From Pseudoalteromonas haloplanktis ATCC 14393 (GTDB lineage: Bacteria > Pseudomonadota > Gammaproteobacteria > Enterobacterales > Alteromonadaceae), in contig NZ_AHCA01000001.1 in NCBI RefSeq assembly GCF_000238355.1, positions 868,001 through 932,000 of the forward strand: 64,000 bases of DNA. The letters are read 5' to 3'. Shown one piece after another: positions 1 through 13,068 of this stretch; position 1 is the first letter of the stretch; each line of letters begins with the position of its first letter. The translations under genes were made by a program, and so were the position numbers. The notes beneath the pieces are model-generated. The model worked only from the letters and a program-made list of their open reading frames with translations, had not been told where the DNA came from and did no database searches.

Positions 1-861
1 CAGATTGCAGAAATTCCTGTTTACTCTGGCTTGTGGTTACGTTTAGCGATTTTTGTGCCCTTTGTGCTGATTGGTTTTCATCATGTATGGCAATACACCA
101 AGCGTGTTGCCGATGATCCGAGCAAGTCGATGATGTTGGATGTTCCCTGCCCACTTAATGATAAAGCCACACCAACCTACCCTGAACTTGCACTGCGTCA
201 CAAACTGATTTTAGGCAGTTTTATCATTACGCTTGCCATTGCGGTATGGGGCATTGCCACTAAAGGTTGGTACTTATACGAGTTAGGCGGCGTATTTATT
301 GCGTGGGGTGCTGTGGTTGCAGTGCTTGGTCGTTTATCGGCAGATGAAACTGCAAACCGCTTTATTGAGGGTGTGTCAGATTTAGTCACCACGGCTATTT
401 TAATTGGTGTTGCCCGCGGTATTGCATTAATTTTAGAAGACGGGCAAATATTGCATAGTTTAGTACATGGTATGTCGCTGCCATTATCCTATGTGAGCGC
501 TGAAATATCAGCCATTGGTATGTTAGTGATTCAAACTGTGCTTAATACCTTTATTCCGTCAGGTTCTGGGCAAGCGTATGTCACTATGCCACTTATGGCA
601 CCACTGGGCGATTTAGTCGGCGTACCACGCCAAGTTGCTGTGCTTGCCTATCAATTTGGTGATGGCTTTTCAAATATGATTATCCCAACGAATGCGGTAT
701 TAATGGGGATTTTAGGCATGGCGGGTGTGCCTTATGGTCACTGGTTCCGCTTCTGTTTACCACTGTTGATCAAGCTGATGGTCGCAGCTTCCATTGTTTT
801 AGTGCTTGCGGTGATGTTTGGTTATGGCTTAGATGTACAACCAAGTGCCGTTGGTGGTTAA
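1..861 (+). CDS. YfcC/DcuC-type membrane carrier, 5' end outside window
   Basis: The reading frame is open from the first base and ends at the TAA at 859-861, so only the C-terminal 286 residues are seen. They hold several hydrophobic membrane segments and a conserved stretch around FIPSGSGQAYVTMPLMAPL, typical of the YfcC/DcuC/ArcD-like superfamily of inner-membrane carriers for dicarboxylates or basic amino acids. The GDGFSNMIIPTNAVLMGIL segment further on supports the same family. Substrate cannot be told from the sequence; E. coli YfcC is about 500 residues, so roughly half is missing here. An in-frame TTG at 31 is not a credible start, because the homology runs back to base 1. Confidence 0.85.
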   Translation, partial: QIAEIPVYSGLWLRLAIFVPFVLIGFHHVWQYTKRVADDPSKSMMLDVPCPLNDKATPTYPELALRHKLILGSFIITLAIAVWGIATKGWYLYELGGVFIAWGAVVAVLGRLSADETANRFIEGVSDLVTTAILIGVARGIALILEDGQILHSLVHGMSLPLSYVSAEISAIGMLVIQTVLNTFIPSGSGQAYVTMPLMAPLGDLVGVPRQVAVLAYQFGDGFSNMIIPTNAVLMGILGMAGVPYGHWFRFCLPLLIKLMVAASIVLVLAVMFGYGLDVQPSAVGG

Positions 862-992
862 AAAACGCTGCGCTTTAGAGAAGTAATTGTAAAATAGGGT
901 TAGGCTCTAGGAAGTGATTAGGTGCTAGGGGTATTCGAAGCTCGTCGCTCGAAACCCGTAGCATTTTTTCTTCTTATTTACTCTCATTCACT

Positions 993-1271
993 TTAAGTTC
1001 TATAAAGCACTTTAACTACATGCCAACCAAACTTGGTTTTAACTAAATGTGGTTCTAATATTTCTGCGCCAAAGGCTACTTTATCAAACTGTGGCACCAT
1101 TTGGCCGCGTTTAAATTCGCCTAAATCACCGCCTTTTTTACCCGATGGGCAAGAGGAATGTTTTTTAGCGAGCACATGGAACTTAGCGCCTTTTTTTAAC
1201 TGCTGGATTATGTCTTCAGCAAGCTCTTTATGCTTAACTAAAATGTGTAATGCGTGTGCGGTGCTGGCCAT
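993..1271 (-). CDS. ppiC: Parvulin-type peptidyl-prolyl isomerase
   Basis: The protein has 92 residues, nearly the length of E. coli PpiC (93). It is a stand-alone parvulin (rotamase) domain that catalyses cis-trans isomerisation of Xaa-Pro bonds. Conserved landmarks are A-LHILVK at the N-terminus, the [16 protein letters not shown] core and the closing [11 protein letters not shown] strand. There is no signal peptide, so it is cytoplasmic, unlike SurA or PpiD. The gene stands alone; its neighbours are unrelated and a 131-bp gap separates it from the convergent carrier gene. Confidence 0.9.
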   Translation of the reverse strand: MASTAHALHILVKHKELAEDIIQQLKKGAKFHVLAKKHSSCPSGKKGGDLGEFKRGQMVPQFDKVAFGAEILEPHLVKTKFGWHVVKVLYRT

Positions 1272-1333
1272 GATCTATCTCTACTAAATTAAACTGCTGT
1301 GATTTTACCACAACAAATATGCAATGTTGATTA

Positions 1334-2239
1334 TCACTGACCATAATAGCCAATCAAACGAATGGCTATGCCTATTTCATCACGGTAATTCAGCTCTTCT
1401 CGGTACTCTAGAAAGGGCTCTGCCTCAAAAAATAACCAACTATACTGAGCTTGTTGTCGATACCGATACGAGAGCGTATAACGGGTTAAATCGTCAAAAC
1501 TATTTTGTACATTGACACCAAATACCATCGCTCTTTGCGGGTCGGGTATATAACTTAAATACACGCCCGAGCGTAATTCACTATCAATTTCATCGGCAAT
1601 TTCACGGTAATTAGCTGAAATATTTAGCGAATAAAATTCATTTATTTTGGTGTCACTAGCGAGCTTTACAAAATAACCAAAGCCATCTGAAAAATAATAC
1701 TCACCACCAGCGGAAGCAATATACTCGGTGTTATTAAATTCTTTTTTCCAACTAACAGCACTGCGGCCATATAATTGACTACGCGATACACCGATACGGT
1801 TTTCAAATTCTAGGTTTGCGGTACGCTCAATGATAAACTGCAACGCAGCATTTATCGTTTCATCGTCTTGCTCTAAAGCTGAATTGGTTTCAAATGGGAG
1901 GCGACTAAATTCATCAGCGTCGTTATCAATTATGAGGTTTATGCGGTTTTCCCAGTTAGGTAAGCTTAAAGACACTTTAAACCGGGCTTCGGTATCGGCT
2001 AAGTCTGCACTTCTTGGTGCCCAACCTAGATGCAAATACCCCTTAGCATGAGCGGGGCTTTGAGTACTGTCATCACTTAACAGATCATCTAACCACTGTG
2101 CCGTATTTTGCATGCGCAAATTAAGTTTATCGCGCATATCAACCATCACCGGCGTATCATCACTTACCTCATTTTTGGCAAACGCACCTAGGCTGAGTAA
2201 CAGTGAATACAGCACACATAATTTCACTAAAGAACCCAA
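1334..2239 (-). CDS. Hypothetical exported protein, probable beta-barrel
   Basis: A 301-residue protein with an N-terminal signal peptide ending near GAFAKNE. From about residue 65 onward it is rich in alternating polar/hydrophobic strands with aromatic girdle residues (for example the ISRSQLYGRSAVSWKKEF-like and GVYLSYIPD segments) and charged turns, as expected of an outer-membrane barrel. I do not recognise a family. The upstream start near 2239 leaves about 20 bp to the end of the DCC-family gene, so the two may be co-transcribed. Outer-membrane location is an inference from composition only. Confidence 0.6.
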   Translation of the reverse strand: MGSLVKLCVLYSLLLSLGAFAKNEVSDDTPVMVDMRDKLNLRMQNTAQWLDDLLSDDSTQSPAHAKGYLHLGWAPRSADLADTEARFKVSLSLPNWENRINLIIDNDADEFSRLPFETNSALEQDDETINAALQFIIERTANLEFENRIGVSRSQLYGRSAVSWKKEFNNTEYIASAGGEYYFSDGFGYFVKLASDTKINEFYSLNISANYREIADEIDSELRSGVYLSYIPDPQRAMVFGVNVQNSFDDLTRYTLSYRYRQQAQYSWLFFEAEPFLEYREELNYRDEIGIAIRLIGYYGQ

Positions 2240-2261
2240 AGCACGATGCCTTTAATATTTA

Positions 2262-2687
2262 TCACAAATAATGCTGATCATACTCATCACTTGGCAGCAC
2301 GCAATAATTATATTGACCAAATAATCGATAACGATTAAATGCAATACGATCATATGACCAATCGCGTATATTTTTAGGTATTATTCGCAAGATTTTAACA
2401 CTGCGCCACGGCCCACCTAGTTGTGATACTACGTTGAGTACCCCATCACTTTGTGTGATGCATTGACTGTTTTCAACATAAATCATGGTTTTAAAACTAT
2501 CCGTTGGGTAGCAAAAGTGCGTGAGGATTGCTTGGCCTTTTAAAGACTGCACACTACATAATTTAAAACACAGCTTTTTATCGTGTTTAATAATAAAATT
2601 ACACCATGCATTACAAAGCTTACACTGCCCGTCAAAGAGTATTATTTTATTGTTTTGTATAAGCTGTTGAGCATTTAATTCACCCAT
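2262..2687 (-). CDS. DCC-family (DUF393) thiol-disulfide protein
   Basis: A 141-residue protein with the defining DCC signature near the N-terminus: ILFDGQCKLCNAWCNFIIKHD, a thioredoxin-like CxxC preceded by an invariant Asp-Gly. The body matches DUF393 proteins, with a hydrophobic SDGVL motif and a C-terminal R-N-RYRLFG-like segment. The family is predicted to be a thiol-disulfide oxidoreductase but has no firmly established substrate. No signal peptide is seen. It lies between a probable outer-membrane protein and the GH63 gene on the same strand. Confidence 0.85.
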   Translation of the reverse strand: MGELNAQQLIQNNKIILFDGQCKLCNAWCNFIIKHDKKLCFKLCSVQSLKGQAILTHFCYPTDSFKTMIYVENSQCITQSDGVLNVVSQLGGPWRSVKILRIIPKNIRDWSYDRIAFNRYRLFGQYNYCVLPSDEYDQHYL

Positions 2688-2730
2688 ACTTAGCCTTTAA
2701 TTGAATGTTTATATCAATATTTATGTAGCT

Positions 2731-6874
<4,144 letters not shown>

Positions 6875-6907
6875 AGTTTACTTTTATTATCAAAGGCAGT
6901 ATTTTAT

Positions 6908-6919
6908 ATTGCATACAAT
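6908..6919. promoter_or_regulatory. Palindromic operator-like motif ATTGCATACAAT
   Basis: The 12-mer lies in the 68-bp divergent promoter region of the transporter and the lipoprotein protease. It differs at one base from the perfect palindrome ATTGTATACAAT found 77 bp upstream of the collagenase start at 16912. The shape is that of a dimeric helix-turn-helix operator; no regulator is assigned. Confidence 0.35.
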
Positions 6920-6942
6920 ATACAAATAAAACAACCGTCACA

Positions 6943-9417
6943 ATGAAAAACTTATCTCTCACACTCATTACATTACTGCTCATAGCTTGCCAACCACACA
7001 AAGAGGTTAGCTCAGCCAGTAATGCCGCACCTGCGTCAACGCTTGCAAAACAAGCAACCTCCCTTAAGGCCGATATAACCGTACAAGGCTATACCAGCAC
7101 ATTACAAAACATAGATATTAAGTTCTTAGGTAAGACCATCCCCTACACCTACAGCGATGGCAAAATTGGTAATAGCCGAGGCTATGATTGGTGGGTAAGT
7201 AAACACTTTGCGCTGAAGAGCGATCTACCAAAAGAAAAAGTAACGCTTTATTTAGAGCTTTTAGAAATGGCTTATCCACACTATGTTGCGCTATTCGGTA
7301 TGGAGCCACCTAATATTGAACGCCAACGAATAGCCGTGGTTTACGGCAGTAGCCGTGCAAGGGTGCGTGAAGCCATGCTTGATGATGGTTTTTTACGGGG
7401 CGTTCATAAAACCGCGGGCGGCGAAACCATGTTTTATAACCGCGCGGGATATAACTTCCCAAGCCATCGTGAGCACCACCAACGTTATATTGTGATTCAC
7501 GAAACCATGCATGCTTTTCATATGGCTTTAAATGGCCACTCAACCTGGGCACCTAATTGGATCACAGAAGGCTTAGCCGATTCTGTGGCTCACCATGTTT
7601 ACGATCCAAAACAAAAACAACTCACTGTAATGGTGTTCGATCGTGCCCCTATGAATTATATTGAAACAGGTTTAAAGCAATATTACAGTGCTAATAAACC
7701 CACTATTGAGCAAATAAACGATGATCCCGCACTCAAACGCGGACTTAATTTCTTTATAATTCATTACCTTTTAAGTTCACCAGAGCGTGCTCTTTACTTT
7801 GCTTCATTCATTGAACAGCTTAGACTTGCAAACCCTCACAGCGAAGCCACTCTATCCACCGCTAATTCATTACTTAAAAAAACCTTTAAAGATTGGCAAG
7901 CAGTAGAGCAAGGCTTTGCAGAGTTTGTGCAAAATATAAAACCCAGTTTTCATATTGTATCAGGCCCGTGGGAGCAAAATGGCAACGCATATTGGCTTCG
8001 CAACACTGATAGCAGTGAACGTGCACGATTAGATATAAATCCAGCCAACACGGCCACTCACCCTATCATGGATTTCCCTGCGCCGGCCCAACATCCACTG
8101 ATTAATCTTACAGATCAAAACCATGTTGCAGCATTAATTGAGTTTGAGCCATCACATATTCACAGAGGTGAAATTGGCATAGCGCTTCAAAAAGAGCGCA
8201 GCAAGCATAACCAACAATACCGGACAACATTTATAGGTGAAGAGCATGCAAATGAAGATCAATTCCTTGCTCTCAACGTTATTGACGGTGAACATATCTT
8301 GATCACGGCCAGTAATATCGATGAATTTGCAACATTGCAAATAGCTTTAGCACCGCAAATTAAACACGCAATTGCGAAAAGCGGTGTGCTTGGGCTAAAT
8401 ATTGCTATAGAGCAATCAATGCTCAAGGTTAGTGTGAAAGCTGAAAATAGCAAAATAGTTGAGCAGTCGTTTTTAGTGCCTTTACCCACCAGTTTAGCTG
8501 CAAACTTAGATGCTAAAAATATCAGCTTATTAAGTAAAAATAACAACCATGCAATCACCCCCTACCTTTTTGTAGAAAATTCAATAGAGCTGTCACCTTC
8601 TAACTCAACGCAATTAACTAACCCTTGGTTGTTTGAAAACGACAGCCTACTTAGCCGAGCCTTTCAAACCTGTCAGCAACATAGATCTCAACTAGTAAAC
8701 TGTGACACTGAGCTTAGCGATCTACTAGCAAAAATACCGTCGCGTGATCACCATAGCCGTGTTGAAACCGAGTTAAATTTCATTATGGAGAACTATAAGA
8801 AGCGCTTAAGTAATAATGGATTCAAAACGTTGTCAGGAGTAAATACACATATTTACTTTAATGAGCAACAAGCATTTTTAAGGGTGGTTAACCCAAGCAA
8901 TTCAGCGTTAAGCATATCAGCACAGGTAAGTTTTACTAATAATGATGCAGGGATCATCAGTACACAGCAGATTGACCAAGAGTTACCCGCTGGTATTCAT
9001 AATCTCGACTTAACCTACCCCAAAGACGCAGATGCGATTGTAATTGAGCAGCATCTACAATGGCAATCACTTCACTATAGTGCAACTTTACAGCAATCGA
9101 CAGTGCCTTTTAATGGTGTAACACTCAACATTACACACACACAAAGCGATACAGGAAGTTGGTTATTCAATGCTACATTATCAGGTCCTTATTCAGGTAA
9201 AACGTCTGGCAACTTAATTTTATCAGCTAGCTCTTTTACACAAGCAACTGCGGTAAACTCACAGCAACAAACAGTTAAAATCGCCCCTTATGAACATAAG
9301 AACTACCGCTTTGAATTAGCACCAAATGACACTTTGGATTTAGTAACGATTACCGCCCTTTTAGATGTTGATGGTGAAGAAATCAAATTAGTGAAATATA
9401 TCAACTTAACACCGTAA
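6943..9417 (+). CDS. Exported lipoprotein with HExxH zinc-protease motif
   Basis: The 824-residue product starts with a type II signal peptide (lipobox LIAC, Cys16). A gluzincin-like site is visible: HETMH at residues 186-190, with a candidate third ligand in ITEGLAD (Glu209) about 20 residues later, as in M1/M61-like metalloproteases. The region beyond about 330 is long, beta-rich and unrecognised, perhaps several Ig-like modules. It is predicted to sit in the outer membrane or periplasm as a zinc peptidase. No strong Shine-Dalgarno precedes the ATG. A perfect 16-bp hairpin follows the gene. Family name and substrate are not known to me. Confidence 0.7.
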   Translation: MKNLSLTLITLLLIACQPHKEVSSASNAAPASTLAKQATSLKADITVQGYTSTLQNIDIKFLGKTIPYTYSDGKIGNSRGYDWWVSKHFALKSDLPKEKVTLYLELLEMAYPHYVALFGMEPPNIERQRIAVVYGSSRARVREAMLDDGFLRGVHKTAGGETMFYNRAGYNFPSHREHHQRYIVIHETMHAFHMALNGHSTWAPNWITEGLADSVAHHVYDPKQKQLTVMVFDRAPMNYIETGLKQYYSANKPTIEQINDDPALKRGLNFFIIHYLLSSPERALYFASFIEQLRLANPHSEATLSTANSLLKKTFKDWQAVEQGFAEFVQNIKPSFHIVSGPWEQNGNAYWLRNTDSSERARLDINPANTATHPIMDFPAPAQHPLINLTDQNHVAALIEFEPSHIHRGEIGIALQKERSKHNQQYRTTFIGEEHANEDQFLALNVIDGEHILITASNIDEFATLQIALAPQIKHAIAKSGVLGLNIAIEQSMLKVSVKAENSKIVEQSFLVPLPTSLAANLDAKNISLLSKNNNHAITPYLFVENSIELSPSNSTQLTNPWLFENDSLLSRAFQTCQQHRSQLVNCDTELSDLLAKIPSRDHHSRVETELNFIMENYKKRLSNNGFKTLSGVNTHIYFNEQQAFLRVVNPSNSALSISAQVSFTNNDAGIISTQQIDQELPAGIHNLDLTYPKDADAIVIEQHLQWQSLHYSATLQQSTVPFNGVTLNITHTQSDTGSWLFNATLSGPYSGKTSGNLILSASSFTQATAVNSQQQTVKIAPYEHKNYRFELAPNDTLDLVTITALLDVDGEEIKLVKYINLTP

Positions 9418-9428
9418 TACATAACTAA

Positions 9429-9469
9429 AGTGCTTGAAGCGTTTTAGGGTATTAAACGCTTCAAGCACT
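9429..9469. terminator. Strong hairpin after lipoprotein gene
   Basis: A 16-bp perfect stem (9429-9444 with 9454-9469) encloses a 9-nt loop, 12 bp after the stop codon. No T-run follows on the plus strand, so it could be a terminator of atypical form or an mRNA-stabilising structure. The remaining bases to 9630 contain no convincing gene. Confidence 0.6.
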
Positions 9470-9633
9470 ACTGCTTCATTAACCTGTGTCATAACAACAA
9501 ATGTATTATTTTGTTACTTTTGTTCAATATACCATCAGCTAGCCGAATTCCCCCTGCCTGATCATGTACCTAATTACATTAAGTTATTTAAAAATATAGA
9601 AAAATTAGGATTTAAAGTGTAAGTTTAGGTATA

Positions 9634-9662
9634 TTGATTTTGGTCATAATTACGGATATGAT
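9634..9662 (+). promoter_or_regulatory. Sigma70-type promoter of iron-uptake operon
   Basis: A TTGATT -35 box (9634-9639) and a TATGAT -10 box (9657-9662) are spaced by 17 bp, 39 bp before the ATG at 9702. The -10 overlaps a Fur-like box, which is a classical arrangement for iron repression. Confidence 0.6.
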
Positions 9663-9678
9663 AATGGCTATCATTTAC
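9660..9678. promoter_or_regulatory. Fur box
   Basis: The sequence GATAATGGCTATCATTTAC matches the 19-bp Fur consensus GATAATGATAATCATTATC at 14 positions and overlaps the -10 box of the promoter before the ferric ABC operon. Repression by Fe-loaded Fur is the straightforward prediction. Confidence 0.7.
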
Positions 9679-9701
9679 AATTACCATTTCGGACACTCTG
9701 T

Positions 9702-10514
9702 ATGAATTCATTATTTAAATCAGCAACAACGTTAGGTGTAAGCCTTCTTTTAGTGTCAACATTTGTTGCACAACCAGTCCTTGCTAATGGCCCAATTGGC
9801 GAGCATGTTAATCACCTACAAGCGAATATTAAAGATTACTCTGAAGAAGTTGAATGGATGATCGGTAAAGTCGACACCATGGTAAGCGCTTACGAAAGCA
9901 AAGGCGCAAAAGCAGTAAATAGCGATGATTTAATTGAATACTGGGAATCAGTAAAGTTTCACAGTGCTATTGAAACTAACTATGTGCCAGTTTACGCATC
10001 GATTTGGCAAGGTATTTATGGCGTAAAAATGGCTATTGATGACAACAAGCCAGCAAGTGAAGCTCGTAAACAACAAGCAGCGATGGATTCTGCATTGTGG
10101 CAAGGCCTAGGTGCTGTTAAACTTGCAGCACAATTTCAACAAAAAGGCTTGCTAGATAACATCACCACAACGGCAACCGAAGGCATGACACAAAGTGCCA
10201 CCATTGATGAAATCAAACATAAACTTGATCGTGTAGTTGCAAAATATGCTGAGCGTTTAAGTGATGAAGCAACGAGCATTGTTCACGATACATACCTTCA
10301 CTTATTTGAAGGTGTTGAAGGTACACTAATCGCAAAAGATGCGAAACTAGTTGAAGTACTAGAAAAAGATTTTAACGTAACCTTGCCTAAAGCAATCGCG
10401 GACAACAAAAGCGTTGACCAAGTTCGCGACGTGATCGTTGATATGCAAACAAAATTAGACCGCGCTAAGGTATTACTTGAAGAAGCCGAAAAAGCGCGTA
10501 AGGATGTATTTTAA
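9702..10514 (+). CDS. Unrecognised helical periplasmic protein, first gene of iron ABC operon
   Basis: The 270-residue protein has a signal peptide cut near VLANGP and is then almost entirely alpha-helical, with many Glu, Lys, Asp and Tyr residues. A notable block reads YWESVKFHSAIETNY, followed by YASIWQGIYGVK and a similar ALWQGLGAVKLA, suggesting an internal duplication of a helical hairpin. Its stop codon abuts the GTG start of the ferric-binding protein, so it is the leading gene of a Fur-controlled operon. A role in holding or delivering iron in the periplasm is inferred from context and acidic/His residues; I cannot name a family. Confidence 0.75.
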   Translation: MNSLFKSATTLGVSLLLVSTFVAQPVLANGPIGEHVNHLQANIKDYSEEVEWMIGKVDTMVSAYESKGAKAVNSDDLIEYWESVKFHSAIETNYVPVYASIWQGIYGVKMAIDDNKPASEARKQQAAMDSALWQGLGAVKLAAQFQQKGLLDNITTTATEGMTQSATIDEIKHKLDRVVAKYAERLSDEATSIVHDTYLHLFEGVEGTLIAKDAKLVEVLEKDFNVTLPKAIADNKSVDQVRDVIVDMQTKLDRAKVLLEEAEKARKDVF

Positions 10515-11555
10515 GTGAAGCGTAGGACCTTTATACAAGGCCTAGCTGCGTTAGGGGCTATTGGTTCTTTACCATTGCCTCTTTCTCACGCACTAGCTGC
10601 CAGCATAGCAAACCCTGTATCTGTTGATGACTTACCAAAGCTAAAAGGTCAACTGACTTTATACTTAGGCCGTGGTGAAGGTGGTTTGTACGAAAATGTG
10701 CTGCAAGCAATTGAGAATAAAAATCCTGATTTTAAATTAAACATTCGCCGCGGGCCTACTGCTGCTTTAGCAAATACCATTGTTGCAGAAGCAAAAGCAG
10801 GTGTGCGTAGAGCTGATTTATTTTGGGCTGTGGATTCGGGCGCTATTGGTTTAGTGTCAGATGCCGGTTTAGCTCAAGCACTGCCTAGCGATCTATCAGC
10901 ACAGTTACAGCCGCAATTTCGCTACAAAGACTGGGCGCCAGTAACTGGGCGTATTCGAACACTTCCATACAACACCGCTCGTTTAACTAAAGAGCAAATT
11001 CCTAACAGCATCATGGAGATTGCTGATAGTGATTTAAGTATTGGTTGGGCACCGGCTTATGCATCCTTTCAATCATTTGTAACGGCCATGCGTATCCTTG
11101 AAGGTGACGATAAAACAGCCAAATGGCTGAAGAAAGTCAAAAAACGCGCTAAAACCTACGCCGGTGAACTAGGTGTAGTAATGGCAGTTGAGCGCGGTGA
11201 AGTAGATATTGGTTTTGCAAACCACTACTACACATTGCGATTAAAATCAGGGAAACCGGACGCTAAGCTTGATCTTGCATTTACTGAACAAGATGCAGGT
11301 TGTTTAGTCAATGCTTCGGGGATTTTAGCGTTAAGCGAAGATCCGCTGGCAACCAACTTTATGCGATACCTGTTAAGTACTGAAGTGCAAGGTTACTTAG
11401 CCCGTGAAGCCTATGAAATTCCGCTCGTTAATGGCGTAGACCAACCAAAAGGACTGCCTTCTTTAGCAAGTGTTTCGCCTCCTAAAATTGACCTTACTCA
11501 GTTAGCTGATTTACGGCCAACTATAGACTTGATGCGTAATAGCGGCGTATTGTAA
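10515..11555 (+). CDS. fbpA: Ferric-iron ABC transporter substrate-binding protein
   Basis: This 346-residue protein starts at GTG directly after the previous stop. It has a twin-arginine signal (MKRRTFIQGLAALGAIG, cut near SHALA), then a type II periplasmic binding-protein fold of the FbpA/FutA class. Landmarks are the LTLYLGRGEGGLYENVLQAIE-type opening and VERGEVDIGFANHYY, where paired tyrosines resemble the Fe3+ ligands of FbpA proteins. Export through Tat suggests folding, perhaps with a bound ligand, before translocation. Its last base overlaps the permease start, giving tight coupling to fbpB. Confidence 0.87.
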   Translation: MKRRTFIQGLAALGAIGSLPLPLSHALAASIANPVSVDDLPKLKGQLTLYLGRGEGGLYENVLQAIENKNPDFKLNIRRGPTAALANTIVAEAKAGVRRADLFWAVDSGAIGLVSDAGLAQALPSDLSAQLQPQFRYKDWAPVTGRIRTLPYNTARLTKEQIPNSIMEIADSDLSIGWAPAYASFQSFVTAMRILEGDDKTAKWLKKVKKRAKTYAGELGVVMAVERGEVDIGFANHYYTLRLKSGKPDAKLDLAFTEQDAGCLVNASGILALSEDPLATNFMRYLLSTEVQGYLAREAYEIPLVNGVDQPKGLPSLASVSPPKIDLTQLADLRPTIDLMRNSGVL

Positions 11556-13054
11556 TGCGATTACCAGCTTCTTACCCAATGGCGCTGCTTGCAGCGCTCA
11601 TTACCTTGACCCCTATTTTTATTTTAATAACGCTGGCAACTGACGCCAGCTCTTTTTTTGATAGCCATAATCTAAAAATTCTTGGCAACACCCTCTCCCT
11701 CATGGTGCTCACCGTCATTGGTTCAATTTTAATTGGCGTGCCTTTAGCTTTTATTAGCGCCTACGTGCAATTACCCTTTAAAAAATTCTGGCTGGTATTT
11801 TTTGCCGCTCCTTTAGCAATTCCCAGTTATATTGGGGCGTTTACTTTATACGCGGCTTTTGGTTCTGGTGGAGAGCTGCATAACTTACTTGGCATTGAAC
11901 TGCCCGCAATGGATGGATTAACTGGCGCAGCCATTGTAATGACACTGTATACCTTCCCGTTTGTAATGATGACGACCCGCTCATCTTTGCTTAGTTTAGA
12001 TGCAAGTATGGTTAATGCAGCCCGTACTTTGGGTATGTCGATGACCGAAAGTGTATTTAAAGTTATTTTACCGCGTGTAGTAAATGGGATCGCAGCAGGC
12101 TCGTTACTTGTAGCACTGTATACTTTGTCTGACTTTGGTACTCCTGCCATGATGCGCCTCGATACATTTACGCGAGTCATCTATGTTGAATATAATGCCT
12201 TTGAACTGAGTCGAGCAGCCATGTTGTCACTGCAATTATTAGTGATCGTTGGTTTTTTACTGTTGATTGAATCGCAAATCAAAACGGCCAGCGAGCGCCA
12301 TGGCAAAGCATTAACTTTATTCCCAACTAAATGGCAACTCGGCGCTATGTTCGCCACTTTTGCGCCTGTACTGCTGTTAGCCATCGGCTTACCTTTAGCT
12401 ATTTTTTCGCTATGGCTTGCCCGCGATGGTTTTAGCGCATTTGATTTTAGTATTGCGTGGAACTCTGCTTATGCCTCCGCCATCGCAGCTGTAGTGGCTG
12501 TTATTGTCGCAATACCTGTTGCTCATGCGGCGCTTAGCGGTAAAACAGGCCGAGTTATGGAACGTGTAACTTATTTTGGTTTTGGTATTCCTGGTATCGT
12601 CATGGGTACCGCATTGGTGTATGGCGGCCTGCAACTACCGTTTTTATATCAAACACTGGGGCTACTTATTATTGCCTATATGCTACGTTTTCTGCCGCTG
12701 GCTGTCGGCTCGGTGCGCACCAGTACCGAACACCTCGATCCTAGTTTAGTTAAATCAGCACGGGTTCTTGGTGCCAGTCCACGAGAGGCATTTACGCGTA
12801 TCACCTTGCCACTGACTATGCGCGGTATTATTGCCGGCGCTGCATTGGTATTTTTAGAATCAATGCGCGAATTAGAAGCCACACTATTGCTTGGCCCAAC
12901 TGGGTTTGAAACGCTATCAACTTATTTATGGCGTGTTTATGAAGCAGGCTACTTTGGTCGTGCAGCTATCCCTGGCCTATTGTTAGTAGTGATTTCTGCT
13001 TGTGGGTTAGCTATTATGATGTCTGGCGAAAAACGTAACCAACTCGAACACTGA
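11555..13054 (+). CDS. fbpB: Ferric-iron ABC transporter permease
   Basis: The 499-residue protein is a fused permease with about 12 membrane helices and two EAA-like loops for contacting the ATPase: one near NAARTLGMSMTESVFKVILPRV and the second near KSARVLGASPREAFTRITLPLT. This duplicated layout is standard for FbpB/SfuB ferric transporters of the inner membrane. It starts in the stop region of fbpA and is followed 14 bp later by the ATPase gene. Confidence 0.9.
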   Translation: MRLPASYPMALLAALITLTPIFILITLATDASSFFDSHNLKILGNTLSLMVLTVIGSILIGVPLAFISAYVQLPFKKFWLVFFAAPLAIPSYIGAFTLYAAFGSGGELHNLLGIELPAMDGLTGAAIVMTLYTFPFVMMTTRSSLLSLDASMVNAARTLGMSMTESVFKVILPRVVNGIAAGSLLVALYTLSDFGTPAMMRLDTFTRVIYVEYNAFELSRAAMLSLQLLVIVGFLLLIESQIKTASERHGKALTLFPTKWQLGAMFATFAPVLLLAIGLPLAIFSLWLARDGFSAFDFSIAWNSAYASAIAAVVAVIVAIPVAHAALSGKTGRVMERVTYFGFGIPGIVMGTALVYGGLQLPFLYQTLGLLIIAYMLRFLPLAVGSVRTSTEHLDPSLVKSARVLGASPREAFTRITLPLTMRGIIAGAALVFLESMRELEATLLLGPTGFETLSTYLWRVYEAGYFGRAAIPGLLLVVISACGLAIMMSGEKRNQLEH

Positions 13055-13068
13055 GGATTGAAATACAC

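Noticed and set aside
862..992. Tandem TAGG-rich stretch between the carrier and ppiC
   Set aside because: Short degenerate repeats (ctagg, ttagg) are suggestive, but too few and imperfect to call a repeat family.
1324..1515. Plus-strand ORF of 63 codons over the exported hypothetical protein
   Set aside because: It lies inside the minus-strand barrel-like gene with its own signal peptide and shows no coding features.
7310..7552. Minus-strand ORF of 80 codons inside the HExxH lipoprotein gene
   Set aside because: It is antisense to a clear conserved motif region and is a frame shadow.
9471..9622. Small ORF after the lipoprotein hairpin
   Set aside because: The frame is AT-rich, begins inside the hairpin and has no conserved features.
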